The notes beneath the pieces were generated by a model, which was given only the letters and a program-made list of their open reading frames with translations, did no database searches and was not told the DNA's origin. A stretch of DNA of 64,000 bases, taken from Tardiphaga robiniae (GTDB taxonomy: Bacteria; Pseudomonadota; Alphaproteobacteria; Rhizobiales; Xanthobacteraceae). The stretch is taken from assembly GCF_001618955.1 (NCBI RefSeq), contig NZ_LVYV01000012.1:1-64000 (forward strand), in the 5' to 3' direction. Shown piece after piece: positions 52,924 to 59,974 of the stretch; positions within the stretch are counted from its first letter, which is position 1, and each line of letters opens with the position of its first letter. The position numbers and the translations under genes are program-made.

Positions 52924-53033
52924 GCACAGTGCAGTTGTCACCCGGGCGGCGGCTGCGGCTTTACTCCGAACTTTTTGAAGTCGGGTCGCCGATGCGATCC
53001 AAAAAGGGTCCCATGGGCCGATATGGGACCCAA
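52924..53033. repeat. 110-bp dispersed repeat, copy 2
   Basis: Second copy of the repeat at 51,154-51,263, in the same orientation. It lies downstream of the resolvase and its 40-aa companion. The 3' hairpin is GGGTCCCAT...ATGGGACCC. A weak relic of its first part also appears near 52,467-52,493. Confidence 0.85.
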
Positions 53034-53049
53034 ACTAAATTGGCATGGC

Positions 53050-53172
53050 CTAGCTGCCGTGCGACACCAGCCAAAAGGCAATTCCGCCAAGCACAATGGC
53101 TACGCCGGTTGCTTCAAGTGCCACCGCGATCACCGCTACGCCACCTATCAGTCCGCCCGTGATTGTCAGCAT
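53050..53172 (-). CDS. Small hydrophobic protein, 40 aa, downstream of resolvase
   Basis: Starts MLTITGGLIGGVAVIAVALE, nine bases after the resolvase stop, with GGGGG ahead of the ATG. It is almost entirely hydrophobic and Gly-rich with one or two membrane passes. Probably co-transcribed with the resolvase. No function is known. Confidence 0.5.
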   Translation of the reverse strand: MLTITGGLIGGVAVIAVALEATGVAIVLGGIAFWLVSHGS

Positions 53173-53181
53173 CGTAGCCCC

Positions 53182-53853
53182 CTAAGCCCGCTCAAGTACG
53201 TTGCTCACCGACTTCGCGTGCCATTGGCCGCCACGAGCCGTTGCGACACCACGAGCGTTGAGAGCTGCTGCGATGTCCCTAAGCGTTGCCGCTCCCGCCT
53301 TCTGTGCTTCTCGGATGATAGGGATCACGTTGGCCGCAAACCTATCTGCCTCGCTGCTGACGGCTTCCACGGCACTCTTGCGGGCCACGTGGAGCTTTGG
53401 GTTACCCAAGGGGACACCACGGGCCTTAGCGGCAGCAAGGGCTTGCCGGGTGCGTGTTGAGATGAGGGCGCGTTCCTTTTCCGCGAGGGCGGCGTAGAGG
53501 TGAAGCACGAAAGGGTCCACGTCGGGGCCAAGCTCTGCGACCAGGAAGGGCACCTTGTGGGCCATAAGGCCGCTCACGAAGTGAACGTCACGGCTCAAAC
53601 GGTCTAACTTTGCCACCGCCACGTGACACTTGAGCTTCTTAGCGGCAGCTAGGGCGGCTTTGAGCTGCGGGCGACGGTCCAGCGCGTCCGATCCTTTGCC
53701 GGTCTCCACCTCGACGAACTCCCGGGCGACCGTGAGGCCTTCGGAGTGCGCGAAGTGAGCAAGCGTTTGCCGCTGAGCCTCAATGCCGAGACCGGAGCGC
53801 CCTTGCTGAGATGTCGAGACGCGGACGTAAGTGATGATTGGTCGTTCGGACAC
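53182..53853 (-). CDS. Serine recombinase (resolvase family)
   Basis: A 223-residue small serine recombinase. The N-terminal catalytic region has [20 protein letters not shown] with the nucleophilic Ser. Further conserved stretches are [19 protein letters not shown] and [20 protein letters not shown]. The C-terminal part (about 150-223) includes a helix-turn-helix ([20 protein letters not shown]). The start is a GTG with GGAGG seven bases upstream. Its target could be sites within the nearby repeats; this is inference. Confidence 0.87.
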   Translation of the reverse strand: MSERPIITYVRVSTSQQGRSGLGIEAQRQTLAHFAHSEGLTVAREFVEVETGKGSDALDRRPQLKAALAAAKKLKCHVAVAKLDRLSRDVHFVSGLMAHKVPFLVAELGPDVDPFVLHLYAALAEKERALISTRTRQALAAAKARGVPLGNPKLHVARKSAVEAVSSEADRFAANVIPIIREAQKAGAATLRDIAAALNARGVATARGGQWHAKSVSNVLERA

Positions 53854-54054
53854 AGCCAAAGCCTCCAATGGGCGTTCTGTGTAAAACCTTATCGACCATT
53901 TAGGATTGATACAACGCGCGTTTCGGAATCCCTGCGATTCTGTTTTGCATGACTCAGGCTCGGAAAACTACACTTGCTCTCGATGAGTCGAAGACTGGCT
54001 TTCGGGACCAGTCCAGTTCAGACATCTGAAGAAGTCTTGAGTAAGTAGGGAAGA

Positions 54055-56592
54055 ATGGAAGAACTATCGGGCTGGACGCGCTCAAGACCAATGAGGGTAG
54101 CTTTCCTTGTCGAAGACGGAGAGCACTCATCCATAATCTTGGACGGTATTTTCGCCGATTGCTACAGCCGTTGGGGCGGACGCTTCAGCTTAATCGTGCC
54201 ATGCGTCGGCGGCGCTATCTCAGAGGCGTACTGGCCGTGGCTAGAACGATTCGGTCCTGACATCGTGTATTCATATGTTCAACTAAGTGAAGCGAAAGTG
54301 CTGGACCTGCATGAGCGTTTAGCTCCCAATGCTTATATCTTCCACAACGAAAGAAATGTGGAGAGGACAGATTTGTTCGGCTTCAAGCCGGAGTATGACT
54401 TCAGCGCATTGTCATCGCTGTCACTCGTATTCAAGTTGGCTCGCTATGCTCCAGCTGCTCAGACTGGCGCGCCGATTAAGGTGATTGACAGCTGGTTTAC
54501 TGAACAACCTTCCCAACTTCTAACTGATAACTTCGGCATCTATCATTATAGCACAGGCGGGGGAATGTTTCCTGCTGACGCAGCCGTTGCTGCGAGTTTG
54601 ATCAGCGTAGTAAGCCCCGAAAATGCGCAGCGCGGTATTCCGCCCGACTTAATTACCTTGCCTGACGAGACCGCTGTCTATGAGGAGTTTGCTGGTCGGA
54701 GAGCGAGCGCGTTGTCAGTTATGTCAGCGCAATTTGCGCCCCGGCTTGAGTTTTATGTGCACAGGTGGAACGCTTCTCTAAATGTAGTCATTGGCGATAC
54801 ATTTGATGATCGGCTCTTGTTCTGGAATGCACGCCTGTTGACGCCAGCTTGGCTTGATAGCGAGTTGGGTGCACTACGAGTTACGTCGCGGGCGCTACAG
54901 GACCCAGCGTTTCTCACCGCGATTGGCGCAATTCTTAAGCAGCGCAATCGTTTTGGAGGCAATGGTCATGCCAACATTACCATTAGATCGATATCAGCCA
55001 GTGCAACCGAACTTGAAGAGGCCGCAAAAGCAATTCGATCGACTAGCCCATGGGGGTATGTCGCGCTGGAAGCAGTCGCTGGTGTAGATGCCATCGTTCC
55101 GTCAGTTGAAGCCATTAAGCAGGCCGCCGTCCGTTCCCACACTGACAAGCCTTTCCTGCAAACATCCGAATGGACACAGTTCAGCTGGAGCCCGCCGATA
55201 GCTAAACCGCCGACAAATTTGCCCGAGCACCTGCGAGATGTCCCGCCGCAGCAATGGTTTGCGGAGGGCTATTGGTGCGTCGATTTCAGCATGGAGTATG
55301 AAGGCGTTGAAGGGCGATATACAGAAAATGTCTGGTCTTTGCCGACACGCTGGCGAATGGCCAAAGCATTCGAGCACACCCATAGTGGCCAAACCGGACC
55401 AACCGGATGGCACCCCGGTGGTTGGAGAAGCCAAGGAGGCTTGTATTCAACATACGTCAGTGAAAACCGTAAGATTTCCACGCTGGAGCCGCCGAATGCT
55501 TTCTCAGCGATGCAATGGGCACTCGTATCGGACGGCAGTAGAGCGCAGCGCAACATCCACCCGCCAAGTAAAGTTGGCCGAATGGAGCTATCCAACGAAG
55601 CGAGATACTTGAGCGGAATACTTGGCTTGTTGGGAGGGCTTGCAGGCGCAAAAAAGCTCTTGCTGCACCCATTTTTGATCGATGTCTTCGCGACCTTTGG
55701 GGGCACAACCAATCTACCAGCGAACAAAGGGGTGCCTACAGCCAATCGGCTAAGGAATAGGTTGCAGCTTCAGCCTATATTTAACCTACGCGATGAAAGA
55801 GAGCGCGATGTCCTCGCGGCTCTGATTGTTAAAGCCTCATCCGAGCTGAAGAAGCCAATTGACTACATGAGCTACGAGGAGCTCCACACGAGGTGGAAGG
55901 TTCATCGGGATGCATATTGGTTCGCGAACCCACGGACTGATGAGCCCGATGATCCTACCGATTGGGAAAAAATCGAACGAAGGACACTCGATGAGACTCT
56001 GATTGAGCTGCGACGACGCCAATTGCTGTTTCAGGGTCACCACTGGACCTGTAGACGCTGTCATCACAGGAATTGGCTGGACATGTCGGAGCTGGCCCCA
56101 ACACTGGAATGCAAGATTTGCAAGGAAGAGGAAGATGCGCCGCTTGATCTGAAATCGCTGTTTCGACCGAGTCAATTTTTGATCGAGAGCCTGCGTGATC
56201 ACAGCGTTCTATCGCTGCTTTGGGCGTTATCAGCTCTGCAAAGTCGGTCGATGCAATCGTTTCTTTTCGTCGAGCCGACATGGTTTTACTTCGACCGCGA
56301 TGCTCGGAAGCCTGATGCAGAAGCTGACTTACTAATCCTTTTAGACGGCAAAGCGATACTATGCGAAGTGAAGGCGTCTTGGTCCATTTTGAGGCGGGGT
56401 GATATCACTGATCTAGTAGCGTTGGCGAAGCGGTTGCGTCCAGATGTCGCCATCCTGGCTGTCATGGATGAGGGACGAAAGTTAGAACCCGAAATCAATG
56501 CTGCAGCCGAAGAGCTTAAAAGTGCGGGTATTGGTTTTGAGTTAGCTACCCTCGACGGTTATCCCTTAGACGACATGCCCTATCTGCATTAA
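54055..56592 (+). CDS. Uncharacterised large protein with zinc ribbon and PD-(D/E)xK-like nuclease C-terminus
   Basis: 845 residues, not recognised as a named family. The N-terminal about 450 residues alternate strands and helices (MRVAFLVEDGEHSSIILDGI at the start) and look like a Rossmann-type or effector-sensing region; this is inference from pattern. A zinc ribbon lies at about 666-689 (CRRC...CKIC). A nuclease-like core follows with Asp758, Glu771 and Lys773 (ADLLILLDGKAILCEVKAS). The D-x12-E-x-K pattern fits PD-(D/E)xK restriction-type nucleases. It is the first gene of a four-gene co-directional group. A short AGGGAAG serves as ribosome site. Confidence 0.72.
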   Translation: MEELSGWTRSRPMRVAFLVEDGEHSSIILDGIFADCYSRWGGRFSLIVPCVGGAISEAYWPWLERFGPDIVYSYVQLSEAKVLDLHERLAPNAYIFHNERNVERTDLFGFKPEYDFSALSSLSLVFKLARYAPAAQTGAPIKVIDSWFTEQPSQLLTDNFGIYHYSTGGGMFPADAAVAASLISVVSPENAQRGIPPDLITLPDETAVYEEFAGRRASALSVMSAQFAPRLEFYVHRWNASLNVVIGDTFDDRLLFWNARLLTPAWLDSELGALRVTSRALQDPAFLTAIGAILKQRNRFGGNGHANITIRSISASATELEEAAKAIRSTSPWGYVALEAVAGVDAIVPSVEAIKQAAVRSHTDKPFLQTSEWTQFSWSPPIAKPPTNLPEHLRDVPPQQWFAEGYWCVDFSMEYEGVEGRYTENVWSLPTRWRMAKAFEHTHSGQTGPTGWHPGGWRSQGGLYSTYVSENRKISTLEPPNAFSAMQWALVSDGSRAQRNIHPPSKVGRMELSNEARYLSGILGLLGGLAGAKKLLLHPFLIDVFATFGGTTNLPANKGVPTANRLRNRLQLQPIFNLRDERERDVLAALIVKASSELKKPIDYMSYEELHTRWKVHRDAYWFANPRTDEPDDPTDWEKIERRTLDETLIELRRRQLLFQGHHWTCRRCHHRNWLDMSELAPTLECKICKEEEDAPLDLKSLFRPSQFLIESLRDHSVLSLLWALSALQSRSMQSFLFVEPTWFYFDRDARKPDAEADLLILLDGKAILCEVKASWSILRRGDITDLVALAKRLRPDVAILAVMDEGRKLEPEINAAAEELKSAGIGFELATLDGYPLDDMPYLH

Positions 56593-56754
56593 AACAGACT
56601 TCATCCTCCGCAGTTGCACACGTGCCGTTGAATAGAAGGTGCGCCTGTTGATCGTCCGGGCTATGTCGTGGCTGCCATCCGAGCTGCTACAGGGTAGCAA
56701 TCAGACGGCGCGATGTCCTAAGCTAACGCGGTGAGTCGTAAGTCTGAGAGTTTT

Positions 56755-57567
56755 ATGGTCAAGAAGCCTAAACCGTTCGCTTTGGAACAGATTGCTCAGC
56801 ACGGCTGTGCCGATTTGCTTGAAGTTGTCTTGTTTGCGCCGCAGGGAGCAAACGAACACGATTTTGTTCTCGGAGCAGATGTTAGGTTTGGCACGATGCT
56901 ACTCTCTTCGGACGATTGGTCGAAATCTGTCGAGGTAGGTTTAGCCCGAGCCACATTGAGTCTCGACTTCTCGGGTTGTGAGATTGATCCGGCTGCGCAT
57001 CGTCTGGGTGATCAAAAGCCGTCATCTGTCAAAACGCATGTCCAACTCACGCAGGTGAAAAATAAAGAAGCACATGTCGGGGCGAAGACCTCTTTTGGCG
57101 CAACCAATCGTGGTGGGATGGTCAAACCTACTGGAGCATTGTCGCTTGGAGCCGGAGCAGCACTTGATAACAAAGTGACGACCAAAGAAACCCAGGTTTC
57201 GGATATCAGTGAGCTTCCAGTGGTCTCAATGTCGGGAAATCGTTGGCGATTCTCAGCGGTAGCGCAGGCGTACATGCATTCCCGCTATTCCGGCGATGAA
57301 GCACTGTGCAGAATAAAAATCAAAACGTCACCAGTAAGTGTAGAGGGCCGTCTGTCTTTTCAGCCTAAAGACATCTGCATCGTAGACGTAGAAACGCCGC
57401 CCGCCTTCCTAGATCGCTTAAGGTCCTCGCCCAACAAGACCGCCATTGCGAAGCTGCTGCTATTGAAGCACCTGCGAGAGATAAACCCCCTAACCGAGAA
57501 AGCCGATGCGGGGGTCGTCATAGGGTGTGTGTCCACACTGAGGGGTGAAATCAAAAGTGAGGACTGA
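56755..57567 (+). CDS. Uncharacterised protein, 270 aa, second gene of the cluster
   Basis: No known family recognised. It is mixed alpha/beta, with a Gly/Ala-rich stretch in the middle (SFGATNRGGMV, ALSLGAGAALDN) and a compact C-terminal helix pair. There is no signal peptide or clear membrane helix. The start is the ATG after TGAGAG; a GTG eight codons upstream is possible. Its 3' end overlaps the next gene by 23 bases, showing co-transcription and probable coupling. No function can be assigned. Confidence 0.65.
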   Translation: MVKKPKPFALEQIAQHGCADLLEVVLFAPQGANEHDFVLGADVRFGTMLLSSDDWSKSVEVGLARATLSLDFSGCEIDPAAHRLGDQKPSSVKTHVQLTQVKNKEAHVGAKTSFGATNRGGMVKPTGALSLGAGAALDNKVTTKETQVSDISELPVVSMSGNRWRFSAVAQAYMHSRYSGDEALCRIKIKTSPVSVEGRLSFQPKDICIVDVETPPAFLDRLRSSPNKTAIAKLLLLKHLREINPLTEKADAGVVIGCVSTLRGEIKSED

Positions 57568-58666
57568 AGCTCTTAAGGCATTGTTTGCGCTCTTGGAGGC
57601 GGACGAAGATGATTTCGCCGTGTTGCTTGAGCGGTTCGGAATAGATCCTGCGACCGACCTCCAGAACTGTGACCTAACAGGCGTTAATTTTGGCAGGCTC
57701 ACAGCCGAAACCCTCGATTTAACGGGGTCAGATATCGAGGGAGCTGACCTATCACAAGTAAACTGTAAGCGCATTCTGGGGATAGAAGCTGCGACATCAC
57801 CGATGGCAAAGCGGCCAGAGCGAACGCTTGACGACGTAATGCTGTCTATTTCGCGATACCAGAATTCAGATTGGGCTCTTAATCAAATCATCGGCGCTCT
57901 GGAGGAGACATCCGCGCCCGCGATGGCATTCTATGACAGTGCAGCTGAACAAGATTTGCTGACTAAACGTGTCTGCGCGCATTTTGGTGACTCGTCATAC
58001 TTGAGAGAAGGGTTCAACGCTCACGCTTCGGGCCTAAGATTTCTGTGGTTCTATTCCAAGGGAAGCAAAGCTCAGTTCAAACTGAATCCAGCATTCCTCG
58101 ACAAAGTATTTTTTGAAGCGCTGCGCTCAAGCAATACATCCGATGATATTGGAATATACCCGCTTGCGCCCAATCGTTCCGCCGTTGGACGTGTCAAAGC
58201 TGGTATCCGTTGGGGTGACTACCAGGAGATGCGTGAGGACTTCGTTCGAAACCTGCGGAAAGAGCTGTCGAAACCCTTGGAGGGAGGATTGGTTACCATT
58301 CCGAGCAGCACCATTGTGTTCTCTGGATTTCCGCCAATGTCGAAGCGGCTCTACAGCGAATTACGGGAGAAAATCCACAGTCGCAGTCGGTTTATTTTTC
58401 TGTGTTCTTCAACGTTGGAAGCTCAGTACGAGGAAGGCAAAGGAGCGCTGTGGAGACGGCAGGCCGTCCCCGCGTATTCAATAGGCACGCCTAAGGCTGT
58501 AGAGGACGACGTTCACCGGCTGCATAAACGGATAGCCGCAGCCTCGGGGGGCAAAATCACACTCTCCACTGTCGCAGTGAATCGAATGGCAAATTGCGTA
58601 GGAGAGCCACTAAGTGAACTGAAGAAACAGGCGATGGACGAAGCGCGGATGTGCTGGGTGAATTAG
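57545..58666 (+). CDS. Pentapeptide-repeat-containing protein, third gene of the cluster
   Basis: 373 residues. Residues about 5-35 form a helical module (LKALFALLEADEDDFAVLLE), followed by pentapeptide repeats at about 39-76 (NCDLTGVNFG, LDLTGSDIEGADLSQVN). The remaining roughly 290 residues are unrecognised, with FIFLCSS and TIVFSGFPPMSKRLYSEL as compact strand-helix stretches. Pentapeptide modules often mediate protein contacts or DNA mimicry. The helical-plus-pentapeptide start resembles N-termini of effector-type proteins in Rhizobiales. The start overlaps the previous gene by 23 bases (GTG). Confidence 0.66.
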   Translation: MKSKVRTEALKALFALLEADEDDFAVLLERFGIDPATDLQNCDLTGVNFGRLTAETLDLTGSDIEGADLSQVNCKRILGIEAATSPMAKRPERTLDDVMLSISRYQNSDWALNQIIGALEETSAPAMAFYDSAAEQDLLTKRVCAHFGDSSYLREGFNAHASGLRFLWFYSKGSKAQFKLNPAFLDKVFFEALRSSNTSDDIGIYPLAPNRSAVGRVKAGIRWGDYQEMREDFVRNLRKELSKPLEGGLVTIPSSTIVFSGFPPMSKRLYSELREKIHSRSRFIFLCSSTLEAQYEEGKGALWRRQAVPAYSIGTPKAVEDDVHRLHKRIAAASGGKITLSTVAVNRMANCVGEPLSELKKQAMDEARMCWVN

Positions 58667-58688
58667 GCGTAAGGGTTAGGGGTGGAGT

Positions 58689-59360
58689 TTGAAGTCGTTT
58701 CGGTTTGCGCGAAAAAGGCCGCATAAGAAAGAACGCGGTTTTACGACGAAGGACGTTGTTACAACGGTGATGTCCGGGGGAGCCTTAGTGTTTTCCGCTT
58801 TGTCTCTTTACTTTTCTGTGCTGCGGGAAACCGACGACCTCCGATTGATTGTCTCGAAGTTGCCTGATGTGCAACTTGAAGATCGAGACCACCTGTCAAT
58901 TAACAACGAGTTTTCTTTGTCGCTTATCAACGGCGGAAACCGACCGGCAGTTATTCTACGGTACACGCTACTCGTTGATCAGGGCATAGATGATGGCTAC
59001 TGCAGCGACCGTGCAATTTGGTTCCACAGTGATACCGCGCCAATCATAGTGAAGGCGGGAGAAGCCCTGTCAGCGGGCGTGGAGTTAAAAGGGCCTGACG
59101 AGGAGAGCACGCAAGTAAAAGCCGCTAAAGGGCGCTGGACCATACCAATCTCCGATCGGTCAGAAGAAGATTTCGCCCACGTGCGCCTTTGTCTGGAGCT
59201 TGAAGTTGCTACGCCGTCACTTGCCTACGAGCGCGTGCAGCTTAAAATTTTGCAAGGAACAGGTAGGCTCGACAAAGACACGCCCTTCCTTCTTCTTACA
59301 GAAGACCTGTCGCGACCGCACAAAGTTATCCAACACTGGGGTTTTAGTTTCTTGAAGTGA
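58689..59360 (+). CDS. Uncharacterised single-pass membrane protein, last gene of the cluster
   Basis: 223 residues. A strongly basic N-terminus (KSFRFARKRPHKKERG) is followed by one hydrophobic helix (about 23-45). A beta-rich domain (about 50-215) then presumably lies outside the membrane. The start is TTG, close behind GGTGGAG. The gap to the previous gene is 22 bases. No family was recognised. As a membrane member of the cluster it could be an effector or sensor; this is inference. Confidence 0.62.
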   Translation: MKSFRFARKRPHKKERGFTTKDVVTTVMSGGALVFSALSLYFSVLRETDDLRLIVSKLPDVQLEDRDHLSINNEFSLSLINGGNRPAVILRYTLLVDQGIDDGYCSDRAIWFHSDTAPIIVKAGEALSAGVELKGPDEESTQVKAAKGRWTIPISDRSEEDFAHVRLCLELEVATPSLAYERVQLKILQGTGRLDKDTPFLLLTEDLSRPHKVIQHWGFSFLK

Positions 59361-59504
59361 AGGTACGCAATATTGCGTGGCTGCGCTTATCTTGGAAGTG
59401 GCCTCTCTTCCGCTTGTGGGTGGTCACAAGAGGTGGTACGCCTCGGTTCGCGGCAGTGATGATTTGCCCTTATTATTCAAGCCTCAGGCGTTTGTGGCGT
59501 GCAG

Positions 59505-59521
59505 TCCTTTCGGGCGCGCCA
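59505..59521 (+). repeat. attR-type direct repeat (island end)
   Basis: TCCTTTCGGGCGCGCCA, identical to the 3' end of tRNA-Arg at 42,819-42,835. The sequence on either side is not tRNA-like, so only this core was duplicated. Core chromosome genes resume beyond it. Confidence 0.88.
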
Positions 59522-59578
59522 TTTCCGCTTCATTGTGATGCCGCCAATCATCGTGGCCATTGCTGCGCTTTCCGCAGC

Positions 59579-59899
59579 TTACGGGATCCTTGCCACAACG
59601 TCGGGCCGGTTTTTCTCGAGCCAGGCTACGGCCTCGGGCCCATCGACGACGCACTCGAAGGTTTCCCAGGTGGGGTCCTCCAGGGATTCCGGTTGCAGTC
59701 GCTTCGCTGCATACTCAACGAGGTCGTGCAAGCGTTCGTATCCTCGTCGGCGCTCAAGGGAGTCTGCAATCGCTGTGCTGGCCCATCCGCGTTGGGCCAA
59801 ATCGATAATGCTCGGAGCGTTAGCCTCGCTGAACCAGGGTGTGGCATCGAACTCGATGCAGCGAACATTATCAGCGGTATGGCAAGTAGCGTGGATCAT
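59579..59899 (-). CDS. Conserved hypothetical protein, 106 aa
   Basis: MIHATCHTADNVRCIEFDAT begins the protein, followed by an acidic, helical domain ending ECVVDGPEAVAWLEKNRPDV. The ATG is preceded by GGAGG at good spacing. The pattern is one I recognise as recurring in Bradyrhizobium-type genomes without a function. It lies just outside the island, divergent from nothing and 76 bases from the glutamate dehydrogenase stop. Confidence 0.65.
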   Translation of the reverse strand: MIHATCHTADNVRCIEFDATPWFSEANAPSIIDLAQRGWASTAIADSLERRRGYERLHDLVEYAAKRLQPESLEDPTWETFECVVDGPEAVAWLEKNRPDVVARIP

Positions 59900-59974
59900 T
59901 GGGTTCCTCCGTTCGCTGGCTAACAACCTGCGCTAGCATTGCTCTTTAGAGTTTCACATCGCTGCCCGCACGCC

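Larger units (their letters stand above)
42819..59521. mobile_element. tRNA-Arg-integrated genomic island, about 16.7 kb
   Basis: Bounded by 17-bp direct repeats, with a tyrosine integrase next to the tRNA. It holds phage-like genes (helicase, tail-collar protein), a serine resolvase, several small orphan genes and a four-gene uncharacterised cluster at the far end. Base composition is visibly less GC-rich than the flanks, most clearly from 54 kb on. Replication and packaging modules are absent, so it is not a complete prophage. Confidence 0.88.

Noticed and set aside
52671-53162. 163-codon plus-strand frame across repeat copy 2
   Set aside because: It has no ribosome binding site and runs through the 110-bp repeat; the 47-aa frame with AAGGAGG and the 40-aa frame on the other strand are better supported.
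42819-59521. Complete prophage
   Set aside because: There is an integrase and a tail-collar gene, but no terminase, portal, capsid or lysis genes were found.
59357-59923. 188-codon plus-strand frame spanning the island end
   Set aside because: It crosses the attachment repeat and is antisense to the conserved 106-aa gene, so it is a chance frame.
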